The notes below the pieces were generated by a model, which searched no databases, had not been told where the DNA came from, and worked only from the letters and a program-made list of their open reading frames with translations. A stretch of DNA of 13,514 bases from Bryobacterales bacterium (lineage in GTDB: Bacteria > Acidobacteriota > Terriglobia > Bryobacterales > Bryobacteraceae), in assembly GCA_016880505.1 (NCBI GenBank), contig JAEHDI010000869.1, positions 1 through 13,514 on the forward strand. Direction: 5' to 3'. Positions 7,694 through 13,514 of this stretch are shown piece after piece (the stretch's first letter is position 1; every line of letters starts with the position of its first letter). A program made the position numbers and the translations under genes.

Positions 7694-9402
7694 GGCTGTA
7701 TCTCCGAGACCTTGCCCAGCGCGATCGCGAGGCGCGGCAGATCCATCGCATTCCGGTACACGGCATAGCGCGGCTCCCAGAGGTTCGCGAACTTGGCTTT
7801 GTAAGCCCGCAAACCCTTGAAGCTGAACAGAAAGTTCAGGTGCTGAAAGAACTGGTGTACGGCGCGTTCCTGAGGTGAAGCCTCCTCTTTTTCCCGAAAC
7901 CCCGCCATAGGCGCCATGCCGAGATTGAACAACTCGTAGCCTCTCTCTTTGCACACGAGAAAGAGCTTTACGAACAGGTAGTCCATGATGCCGTTGGGAG
8001 CCTCGGTGCGGCGGCGCATCAAGTCGACCGTTACCTCTCCTTTTCGAAAGGATCGGATGATGTTCACAAAGCCGAGATAACGACCGTCCGCGGAGGCGGC
8101 AATGAGCACGGGCGTCGAGCGAACGTATTCAGGCTCGAACTTGCCGAGAGTGAACTGGCGCTCCCGCCGGCCAGGGATGCAGAGCCACTCGTCGGAAACG
8201 TCCCGGAGTCCTGCCAGCACCTCGTCAGTGAGGGGCGGTTCGCACCGGACCAGGTGGACACCGGATTTTTCCAGTTTCGTGATAGCGTTCCGGGTAGCTT
8301 TCATCGCCTTGCCCTCCAGGGAGAAAGCCTTGAGATCGACAAGCGCGTCATCGCCGATCTTGAGTTTCTTGAACCCGAGGCGGCGGTACATGGACAGGAA
8401 ATCGGGGAGCGCCTGGTGAAAGGCAAGCCTCCAGTCGTTCTCTTGGCACAACTCCAGAAACTCGCGGACCAGTCCTTCGATGCGATCTTCGGGACCCACC
8501 GGATCTCCCAACACGACAGCGAAACTCGCACCGACACGATAGGCGAGGAAGCACTGGTGATCCGGCGAGAAGAAGAACGACTTGTCCGGCCAGGTCTTGA
8601 AGTAGTCCAACGCGCAGCGCCCATGACGGGCGACGATCTCGCGGGCGAGCGCCTCTTCATGCGGGTGAATCCGAAACCGGTAGAGGACGGGGCGGAACAA
8701 CGAGAAACCAGAATAGAGGATTGCCGTCGCCGTCATCAGGTACAGCGAATCGACGAACCAGTGCGCGTACCGGGTATGCGGAACCACTTGGGGGTCACCC
8801 ACCAGGGAGAGGAAGAGGACTGTCCGGTGGATCGAGTCAGCGAGCGTGAAGTTGATGCCGAACTCCCTCGGGTCGAGGAACCAGAACCCGGCAATTCCGT
8901 ATCCAACCGCAACCAGCGACGCCACGGCGAGCTGGAAAGCGGCCGCGCGCCAGTCTGGGATACTGCTTCTTACTGTGAAGTTCTTTCGGGCGGACCAGAG
9001 AAGCGCAAGAAAAACTCCTGAAAAGATGGCTTCTTCGTAATCGAGCCCCTTTGTGAGGTGAAAGACCACGGAAGATGCCACCAGCAACACCGCGAACTGG
9101 AAAGCCCGCCGCTTGCGCCGGTAGATGTTAATCGAGGAAACGATCAGCGCGAAACCGATAATGAGTGTCACGGAACGGGAGAGGTGCAGGAATTCGAGCG
9201 GGAAAATCGATCGCAGGAGAGCGTGCCGCCCGGGCAGACTCGGCCCGATCACCGACCAGAGGTTCAAAACGCCGCTGCCAAGCGTGACAAGGGCGGCAAT
9301 CAGAACCCGAACTCCGCGCCTTACGCGGGGCCGCTCATTGCTGGCTTCTCCCGTGAACAGGGCGGACGACATCGAGGCGGCGGGAGGACGTGACGCACCC
9401 AT
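7690..9402 (-). CDS. Phosphatidylglycerol lysyltransferase-like (DUF2156) synthase with short membrane region
   Basis: This protein probably transfers an amino acid from aminoacyl-tRNA to phosphatidylglycerol on the inner face of the membrane. It has 570 residues: about six hydrophobic segments (near 31-52, 76-92, 101-118, 122-137, 152-175, 217-235) and a C-terminal DUF2156/GNAT-like catalytic region (about 250-560). MprF-like motifs are VVLGDPVGP (296-304), FHQALPDFLSMYRRLGFK (328-345), KATRNAITKLEKSG (368-381), VDLMRR (459-464) and PNGIMDYLFVKLF (469-481). Full MprF is about 840 residues; the missing flippase half is supplied by a separate gene in the same operon. Lysine as donor is the family default; alanine or another amino acid is possible. 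The chosen ATG at 9402 has GGGAGG (9406-9411) only 3 bases upstream; an ATG at 9372 is a weaker alternative. The frame stays open to 9657, but that part crosses the preceding gene and has no family character. Its stop overlaps the next gene. Confidence 0.9.
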   Translation of the reverse strand: MGASRPPAASMSSALFTGEASNERPRVRRGVRVLIAALVTLGSGVLNLWSVIGPSLPGRHALLRSIFPLEFLHLSRSVTLIIGFALIVSSINIYRRKRRAFQFAVLLVASSVVFHLTKGLDYEEAIFSGVFLALLWSARKNFTVRSSIPDWRAAAFQLAVASLVAVGYGIAGFWFLDPREFGINFTLADSIHRTVLFLSLVGDPQVVPHTRYAHWFVDSLYLMTATAILYSGFSLFRPVLYRFRIHPHEEALAREIVARHGRCALDYFKTWPDKSFFFSPDHQCFLAYRVGASFAVVLGDPVGPEDRIEGLVREFLELCQENDWRLAFHQALPDFLSMYRRLGFKKLKIGDDALVDLKAFSLEGKAMKATRNAITKLEKSGVHLVRCEPPLTDEVLAGLRDVSDEWLCIPGRRERQFTLGKFEPEYVRSTPVLIAASADGRYLGFVNIIRSFRKGEVTVDLMRRRTEAPNGIMDYLFVKLFLVCKERGYELFNLGMAPMAGFREKEEASPQERAVHQFFQHLNFLFSFKGLRAYKAKFANLWEPRYAVYRNAMDLPRLAIALGKVSEIQP

Positions 9403-9434
9403 TAGCCTCCCGCCAGTGTACACCGTTAGACAGG

Positions 9435-9605
9435 TCAGGCCTGGGGCTTTGCTTCCTCTTTCTTTTCGCCCTTCTTCTTTTTCGGGGCCTTCTTCTTCTT
9501 TTCGGTCTTCTGCTCCTGCTTCTGCTCCTGCGGAGCCGGAGCCGCGGACACGATGGCCGGCAATGTCAGCCCTGCAAGCGCCAGGGCGACGATTAGCTTC
9601 CTCAT
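9435..9605 (-). CDS. Small secreted lysine-rich protein
   Basis: No family is recognised for this 56-residue protein. A clean signal peptide (MRKLIVALALAGLTLPAIVSA) is followed by a roughly 35-residue mature chain with 13 lysines, 6 glutamates and several glutamines, alanines and prolines, and no hydrophobic residue. It should be exported, disordered and strongly positive. The ATG at 9605 has AAGGAG 9 bases upstream (9615-9620), a textbook site, so it is a translated gene and not a shadow. A TTG at 9632 is in frame but would place the ribosome site inside the gene. It is the first gene of the long minus-strand operon, 32 bases before the aminoacyl-lipid synthase. Possible roles are binding anionic surface polymers or buffering cationic charge; these are guesses. 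QEQK is repeated twice through a perfect 12-base tandem duplication. Confidence 0.75.
   Translation of the reverse strand: MRKLIVALALAGLTLPAIVSAAPAPQEQKQEQKTEKKKKAPKKKKGEKKEEAKPQA
9507..9530 (-). repeat. Perfect 12-base tandem duplication within the lysine-rich gene
   Basis: On the plus strand CTTCTGCTCCTG occurs twice without a break (9507-9518 and 9519-9530) and encodes QEQKQEQK. It lies in a longer pyrimidine-biased stretch (about 9443-9530) that encodes the Lys/Glu/Gln-rich tail. Such a tract is prone to slippage, so the tail length may vary between strains. Confidence 0.85.
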
Positions 9606-9614
9606 TCTTCTGTT

Positions 9615-9620
9615 CTCCTT
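9615..9620 (-). promoter_or_regulatory. Shine-Dalgarno of the lysine-rich small protein
   Basis: AAGGAG reads on the minus strand 9 bases before the ATG at 9605. It is the best-placed ribosome site in the minus-strand operon and decides the start against the in-frame TTG at 9632. Confidence 0.75.
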
Positions 9621-9684
9621 TGTGCTTGCCAAGTAAGTCCGGCGGGCACGCTTCCATGTTCGCCGCCGATGACCGGAGAGAGAA

Positions 9685-9700
9685 TAGCCTCCGAGGGCTA
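9685..9700. promoter_or_regulatory. Candidate operator, dyad TAGCC-N6-GGCTA, copy 1
   Basis: The sequence is TAGCCTCCGAGGGCTA, two 5-base arms around 6 bases, about 80 bases upstream of the lysine-rich gene's start. The same arms and the same spacing recur at 9793-9808, and I found no further copy in the window. A dimeric DNA-binding protein is the natural reader; a hairpin in the leader RNA is the alternative. Confidence 0.45.
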
Positions 9701-9792
9701 CGAAGACTGCCGAAATCAGGGGATTGCGTTCAGTGCGGCCACCGTTCCCGCAATGCTAAGAACGGAACCTACCGTGACTTAGGAGTGCCGCG

Positions 9793-9808
9793 TAGCCGCT
9801 GTGGGCTA
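9793..9808. promoter_or_regulatory. Candidate operator, dyad TAGCC-N6-GGCTA, copy 2
   Basis: The sequence is TAGCCGCTGTGGGCTA, starting 33 bases before the kinase GTG at 9826. It is flanked by a further inverted pair, GGAGT (9782-9786) and ACTCC (9813-9817), which would extend the stem with an asymmetric internal loop (6 and 4 bases). It may act as operator or as a leader-RNA hairpin. Centre-to-centre distance to copy 1 is 108 bases. Confidence 0.45.
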
Positions 9809-9815
9809 TGGGACT

Positions 9816-9826
9816 CCCGTAGCGGG
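9816..9826. repeat. Small palindrome CCCG-TAG-CGGG at the kinase start
   Basis: This is a perfect 4-base stem with a 3-base loop. Its last base is the first base of the GTG at 9826, and CGTAGC here repeats CGTAGC at 9791-9796. Its position at the proposed start suggests that 9826 may lie in an untranslated leader. Confidence 0.35.
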
Positions 9827-11202
9827 TGCCTTACACTGGAAAGGAGGTGGACACGAGGAGCCCGAACCGGCAGTTCCACACCAGCGACCAGATTACGCAC
9901 CGGAATATCCTCCGTGTGCTCCTGGCCGGTTTCGCGCTTGTCATCCTTCTGCTCGTGGTGGCCGGGATCGTCGCAATCAGAAACATCCGCTCGATTCAGG
10001 CGAACGCAGCTACCCTTGTGGAAGAACAAAAGGAAAACACCGATCTGATCGAGGAGGTTCAGCGGGAGCAGGCCGCTCTCAGCGCGGTTTTCTATAATCT
10101 TGCCCGTGACCCCGAGTCGGTCGACCGGGAGAAAATCCTGACCGATCTCAACGCGGTAAATGAGAACATCAGTGAACTGGTCAGCGAGACGGCGGACACC
10201 CCCGAGGAGGGTCTCGGCAAGGAACTGGGGCAGGCTGCGCTCGCGTTTTCCGTCGAAGCCCGGCGGTTGCTCGGGTTGGACAACGTGCCCACACGTTTGT
10301 CGCGAGATCTCCTCCGCCGGCATCAACAGGTGACGGCTATCGTAGCCAAACTCGTCGCCGGGAATCAGCGTAAAGCACAGGCGGCGCAGCAGATGATCGA
10401 TCACCAATCGAGAAGGCTGGTGGTGCAGTCGTTCGTCCTGCTGGGGGCCTGCTGTCTGCTGGCTCTGCTATTTGCCATGCTGACGGTCAAGACCACGACG
10501 AGTCTCTTTCGCAAGATGGAGTGGCAGGCAAGCGAATTGAGCCGGGTGTCCTGGCACATGCTAGGGAACCAGGAAACCACTGCCCGGCGCTTCTCTCACG
10601 AACTGCACGACGAGCTGGGTCAATCACTGACCGCGTTGAAAGCGAATCTGGTTTCTTTGCGCCGTCCTGATACGCCTGACAGACGGCTCGATGATTGCCT
10701 GGATCTGGTGGACGGCGCAGTCCGCAACGTTCGGGAGATCTCACAGTTATTACACCCGACAGTGCTGGACGACTTCGGGCTCGAATCGAGCCTGCGCTGG
10801 CTCGCGGAGAGGTTCACGGAACGCACGCGCATTGAGGTGGACTACGTATCGAATTTCCCCGGCCGCGTGTCGCCGGAAACCGAAACTCACTTGTTCCGCA
10901 TCGCTCAGGAGGCCCTCACTAACGTCGCCCGCCACTCCGGAGCGACCAAAGCGAAAATCGAACTCAGGGCCAATGGCGACGACGTCCACCTGCTGATCGA
11001 AGATAACGGGAGCGGCATTCAGGAAGAAGAGGCAGACTCTTCACACGGAATGGGAATGGTCGGCATGCGCGCCCGCGCCCGCAATGTGGGCGGGGAACTC
11101 CGGATTCGCACGGCGCCGGGCCAGGGTGTGCAAATCGAGATCAGCGTGCCTGCAACTGCGAGGAGTCATGAGCAAGAAGATCCGCATCCTGCTCGCGGAT
11201 GA
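9826..11202 (+). CDS. NarL-family sensor histidine kinase
   Basis: This inner-membrane sensor kinase has 458 residues if started at GTG 9826. It has a first helix (about 28-52, VLLAGFALVILLLVVAGIVA), an external helical sensor region (about 53-196), a second helix (about 198-221), then HisKA_3 with the phospho-accepting His in FSHELHDELGQ (H261) and a HATPase_c domain: EALTNVARH (N-box, N366), EDNGSGI (G1, D393) and HGMGMVGMRARA (G2). The sensor region is rich in Glu, Gln and Leu, resembling a four-helix-bundle sensor; the ligand is unknown. The start is uncertain. AAGGAGGTG at 9841-9849 is a near-perfect ribosome site but includes the in-frame GTG at 9847, so no normal start sits the right distance after it. 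The gene overlaps its response regulator by 35 bases, so the two form one operon. Confidence 0.93.
   Translation: MPYTGKEVDTRSPNRQFHTSDQITHRNILRVLLAGFALVILLLVVAGIVAIRNIRSIQANAATLVEEQKENTDLIEEVQREQAALSAVFYNLARDPESVDREKILTDLNAVNENISELVSETADTPEEGLGKELGQAALAFSVEARRLLGLDNVPTRLSRDLLRRHQQVTAIVAKLVAGNQRKAQAAQQMIDHQSRRLVVQSFVLLGACCLLALLFAMLTVKTTTSLFRKMEWQASELSRVSWHMLGNQETTARRFSHELHDELGQSLTALKANLVSLRRPDTPDRRLDDCLDLVDGAVRNVREISQLLHPTVLDDFGLESSLRWLAERFTERTRIEVDYVSNFPGRVSPETETHLFRIAQEALTNVARHSGATKAKIELRANGDDVHLLIEDNGSGIQEEEADSSHGMGMVGMRARARNVGGELRIRTAPGQGVQIEISVPATARSHEQEDPHPARG
9841..9847 (+). promoter_or_regulatory. Strong anti-SD match inside the kinase 5' end
   Basis: AAGGAGG matches the 16S rRNA 3' end fully. 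It lies 15 bases after the GTG at 9826 and touches the GTG at 9847. The only codon at the usual spacing is ACG at 9853. It may serve a non-standard start, pause ribosomes, or be chance. Confidence 0.4.
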
Positions 11203-11806
11203 TCACGCAGTCGTCCGGCAGGGTTTCGGAAGGATTCTCGCATCCGAGCCGGATATGGAGATCGTCGGTGAGGCCGCCACCGGTCATGAGGCCATTGCGC
11301 TGACCGAGGAACTCCAGCCGGATGTGGTTGTGATGGACGTCGCCATGCCGGAGTTGAATGGGATCGAGGCGACGCGCAGGCTGGCCGCCAGCGTGCCCCG
11401 AGCTCGCGTACTCGCGTTGAGCATGCACAAGGACTCGGTGTACGTGCGTGAGATCCTGAGAGCCGGCGCCAAGGGATACCTGCTAAAGGACGCGGTCGAT
11501 CGCGATCTCCTGGCCGCCGTACGCGCCGTGGCGAGGGGCGAAGGCTACCTCAGCCCGGCTGTTTCCGAAGCCGTTCTAAGCGATTACCGGAAGCATGTGA
11601 CTGACCCGGTGGACCTGCTCACGAGCCGTGAGCGCGAGGTGCTCCAGATGATTGCCGAGGGAAAGACGAACAAGGAGATCGCGACACTGCTGAATCTGAG
11701 CGTATACACCGTCGATGCACACCGCGGCCGCGTCATGGAAAAACTGAACCTTCACACGACGGGAGAACTCGTCCGCTTCGCAATGCGGAAGGGTCTGATC
11801 GACTGA
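11168..11806 (+). CDS. NarL/FixJ-family response regulator
   Basis: This cytoplasmic transcription regulator of 212 residues has a receiver domain (about 4-120) with acidic pocket D11/D12, phospho-acceptor D57 (VVVMDVAMP), S85 in LALSMH and K107 in GYLLKD. A LuxR-type helix-turn-helix follows (about 149-208, LTSREREVLQMIAEG, TNKEIATLLNLS, TVDAHRGRVMEKL). All phosphorylation residues are intact, so it should be switched by the overlapping kinase. The ATG at 11168 has GAGGAG 2 bases upstream (11160-11165), and translational coupling to the kinase is likely. An in-frame ATG at 11084 is rejected because it would place 28 residues of off-frame kinase sequence before the receiver. The gene ends 5 bases from the convergent permease gene. 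It could act at the divergent region upstream of its own operon. Confidence 0.95.
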   Translation: MSKKIRILLADDHAVVRQGFGRILASEPDMEIVGEAATGHEAIALTEELQPDVVVMDVAMPELNGIEATRRLAASVPRARVLALSMHKDSVYVREILRAGAKGYLLKDAVDRDLLAAVRAVARGEGYLSPAVSEAVLSDYRKHVTDPVDLLTSREREVLQMIAEGKTNKEIATLLNLSVYTVDAHRGRVMEKLNLHTTGELVRFAMRKGLID

Positions 11807-11811
11807 CGGGC

Positions 11812-12735
11812 TCAGGAAGCCATCCTGCGCTTGCGCAGCTCATCCACGGTTACCGCCAGGATGATGACGGCGCCGATAATGGCCTGTTGCAGGTAAGGGG
11901 AGATACCCAGCAGGTCGCTGCCGTTGGAGAGCAGGCCCATGATAAACGCACCGATCAGCGTACCGATGACGCTGCCCTCGCCTCCCCGCAGGCTGCCACC
12001 GCCGATGACCACGGCGGCGATCACCTGTAACTCATAACCCTGCCCCGCTGTCGGTTGGCCGGTCATCAAGCGCGATGCTTCGATCATGCCTGCGAGGCCC
12101 GTAAGCATCCCGCAGAAGGCATAGACAGCAGTCGTGTGGAATGCGACCGGAATGCCGGCGTAGAGGGCCGCGTCCGGGTTACTCCCGATCGCGAAGGCAT
12201 ACCTGCCGTGACGCGTGTGCTCCAGGATTACATGGGTAACGGCAGCACACACCACGAGAATCCACAGCACGAACGGCACGCCGAGCAGATTGCCCTCCCC
12301 GAGGTAAGAGAATGACTGCGGAATGCGGTGTACCGGCAGGCCATTCGAGATGATCAGCGTCAAGCCGCGAACGATGCCCAGAGTACCCAACGTGACGATG
12401 AACGGAGCGATGGCGAGCTTCGTCGTGAGCAAGCCATTGACCAGTCCCCACGCCAGCCCCGTCACTGTCCCGATGAACACACCCACCGGTATCGGGTAAC
12501 CTTGCTCCATCGCCATCGTCCCGAGCAGGCCTCCCATGGCAAGGATGGCCCCGACCGAGAGATCGATGCCGCCCGCGATGATGACCAGGGTCATGCCGAG
12601 GGCCATGACATTGATCACCGCCGTCTGCCGGACAACGCTCGACAGGTTCGTCTGGGTTAAAAAATGGGGCGATGCGATCGACAGGCCCACGAACAGGATG
12701 ATCAGGCTGAGAGACGGCAAAAGCCGCTGGATCAT
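11812..12735 (-). CDS. RbsC-family sugar ABC transporter permease
   Basis: This inner-membrane permease of a CUT2-type (ribose/xylose/galactose-like) importer has 307 residues, near the family norm of about 320. It is very hydrophobic, with about 8-10 helices. Family motifs are ALGMTLVIIAGGIDLSVG (45-62), the cytoplasmic coupling loop AIGSNPDAALYAGIPV (182-197) and VIAAVVIGGGSLRGGEGS (238-255). The ATG at 12735 overlaps the ATPase stop as ATGA, with GAGGA 9 bases upstream (12745-12749), so the two are coupled. No periplasmic binding protein gene is in the window; it may lie beyond the right edge. The sugar cannot be named from sequence; family transporters carry ribose, xylose, arabinose, galactose, AI-2 and others. 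Confidence 0.93.
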   Translation of the reverse strand: MIQRLLPSLSLIILFVGLSIASPHFLTQTNLSSVVRQTAVINVMALGMTLVIIAGGIDLSVGAILAMGGLLGTMAMEQGYPIPVGVFIGTVTGLAWGLVNGLLTTKLAIAPFIVTLGTLGIVRGLTLIISNGLPVHRIPQSFSYLGEGNLLGVPFVLWILVVCAAVTHVILEHTRHGRYAFAIGSNPDAALYAGIPVAFHTTAVYAFCGMLTGLAGMIEASRLMTGQPTAGQGYELQVIAAVVIGGGSLRGGEGSVIGTLIGAFIMGLLSNGSDLLGISPYLQQAIIGAVIILAVTVDELRKRRMAS

Positions 12736-13514
12736 TGGACACTATCCTCGGCGCCGAGCGCGGCGTAGCGCATGATCTGCTCCTGGGTGGTCCGGCCCGG
12801 CAGCTCGCCCGCGATCCTGCCATGCCGCATGACCAGGATCCGGTCTGCCACCTGAAGCAGTTCCTGCATCTCGGAGCTGACCATCAGAATGGCGGCTCCC
12901 GAACGAGCAAGTTCATCCATCAACTGAAACACCTCGACCTTGGCGCCGACGTCAATTCCGCGCGTCGGTTCGTCAAACAGGAAAACTCGGGCATTGCGAA
13001 ACAACCACTTGGCGATGACGACTTTCTGCTGGTTACCGCCGCTCAGGCGGCCCGCAAGCTGCCGTATCGATTCGGAGCGGATGCGAAGCCGCTGCACATA
13101 TTTCGACGCCAGGCTCCTCTCGGCCGCAAGGTCCAGGAATCCGTACGGGCTGACGCGATCGAGTCCGGCGTGGGTGACATTGTGGGCAAGCGGGAGCAGG
13201 ACCGCCAAGCCATTCTTCTGGCGGTCGTCGGGGATCAGGGCGAGACTCGCCTTCACGGCGTCTTGTGGAGAGCGAATCCGTACAACCCGGCCGAGAACCC
13301 GTACAGTTCCGGCGTCAACGAGATCGATGCCGAACAGGGCACGGCAGAGCTCCGTGCGGCCCGCGCCCACCAAGCCGGCCAGGCCTACGATTTCTCCGGC
13401 GCGCAAGACGAAGCTGACCCCGTTCAGAACTTGCTTACGGTTCAAGCCTTCGACACGCAGCAACTCCTCGCCCAGGGGCAGCGAGTGGCGCTCATAGATC
13501 GTCGCCACTTCGCG
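12732..13514 (-). CDS. RbsA-family sugar ABC transporter ATPase, C-terminal half (5' part beyond the window)
   Basis: This is the second nucleotide-binding domain of a CUT2-type double ATPase. The frame stays open to the right edge, with 260 codons before the stop. Visible motifs are a Walker A-like GLVGAGRTEL with Arg in place of the usual Lys (typical of the second domain in RbsA-like proteins), the signature LSGGNQQKVVIAKWL, and Walker B VFLFDEPTRGIDVG. A GTG at 13508 is not the true start: the codons before it continue the linker between the two domains (R-E-V-A-T-I-Y-E). The N-terminal domain (about 240-250 residues) lies outside. It energises the permease it overlaps. Confidence 0.94.
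   Translation of the reverse strand, partial: REVATIYERHSLPLGEELLRVEGLNRKQVLNGVSFVLRAGEIVGLAGLVGAGRTELCRALFGIDLVDAGTVRVLGRVVRIRSPQDAVKASLALIPDDRQKNGLAVLLPLAHNVTHAGLDRVSPYGFLDLAAERSLASKYVQRLRIRSESIRQLAGRLSGGNQQKVVIAKWLFRNARVFLFDEPTRGIDVGAKVEVFQLMDELARSGAAILMVSSEMQELLQVADRILVMRHGRIAGELPGRTTQEQIMRYAALGAEDSVQ

Larger units (their letters stand above)
9606..9825. promoter_or_regulatory. Divergent intergenic region between the long operon and the two-component pair
   Basis: These 220 bases separate a minus-strand operon from a plus-strand one, so promoters for both should lie here. I could not pick convincing -35/-10 pairs on either strand. It contains two copies of one dyad (9685-9700 and 9793-9808) and a short palindrome (9816-9826), listed separately. 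No credible gene is seen inside it. Confidence 0.6.

Noticed and set aside
7694..7954. 87-codon N-terminal extension of the VirJ-like hydrolase
   Set aside because: It lies inside the synthase coding region and would place the signal peptide internally.
8254..9021. 255-codon plus-strand open frame opposite the aminoacyl-lipid synthase
   Set aside because: Charged, low-information translation typical of an antisense shadow; the opposite strand carries all MprF motifs.
9403..9657. 85-codon N-terminal extension of the synthase
   Set aside because: It overlaps the whole lysine-rich gene in another frame and has no family character; a start at 9402 with GGGAGG close upstream fits better.
9125..10048. 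307-codon plus-strand open frame across the divergent region and kinase start
   Set aside because: It crosses the synthase and lysine-rich gene antisense and the kinase out of frame; no domain.
11807..11811. Terminator between the convergent regulator and permease genes
   Set aside because: Only 5 bases separate the stops, leaving no room for one.
11825..11838. CTGCGC-TT-GCGCAG inverted repeat near the convergent gene ends, read as a terminator
   Set aside because: It lies in the permease coding region, has a 2-base loop and no T-run on either strand; codon use explains it.
11812..13514. Sugar ABC transporter as supplier of the deoC/rpiB pathway
   Set aside because: It lies about 6 kb away behind another operon, and its sugar cannot be read from the sequence, so the link is only possible.

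Overview
The window is a high-GC, densely packed bacterial segment with nine overlapping or closely spaced genes on the minus strand (9605 down to 1), a divergent two-component pair on the plus strand (9826-11806), and the end of a sugar ABC transporter operon on the minus strand (13514-11812). Many genes begin inside the stop codon or last codons of the gene before. Gene content (DUF5916 outer-surface protein, NarL-type two-component pair, dual-GAF SpoIIE phosphatase, deoC/rpiB pair) and GTG/TTG starts fit an Acidobacteriota-like genome such as the Bryobacterales. That placement is from memory of gene content, not a search. No tRNA, rRNA, CRISPR array, transposase or phage gene was seen.

The minus-strand operon, in transcription order, starts with a tiny secreted lysine-rich protein. 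A membrane-lipid module follows: an MprF-type aminoacyl-phosphatidylglycerol synthase lacking the usual N-terminal flippase half, a VirJ/AcvB-type periplasmic hydrolase, and a separate eight-helix flippase-like protein of the family that normally forms that missing half. Next come RpiB and DeoC, a sugar-phosphate isomerase and aldolase. Both carry N-terminal extensions: DeoC starts with an amphipathic helix, a flexible linker and a six-cysteine segment, and RpiB has about 70 extra residues and Asp where the catalytic Cys of E. coli RpiB lies. Such a pair is the signature of the sugar-phosphate-utilising (SPU) class of bacterial microcompartment loci, although no shell gene is in the window. 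The operon ends with a dual-GAF SpoIIE/RsbU phosphatase, diaminopimelate decarboxylase (lysA) and the first 437 codons of a DUF5916 protein running off the left edge.

The 220-base divergent region (9606-9825) carries two copies of the same dyad, TAGCC-N6-GGCTA, 108 bases apart, one nearer each gene. It is a candidate shared operator. On its right is a histidine kinase with two membrane helices and its NarL/FixJ response regulator, overlapping by 35 bases. The regulator ends 5 bases from the convergent end of an RbsC-type permease, which overlaps the RbsA-type ATPase cut by the right edge.

The strongest leads are the possible microcompartment targeting of DeoC and RpiB, the split lipid-aminoacylation cassette with its own hydrolase, and the repeated dyad.
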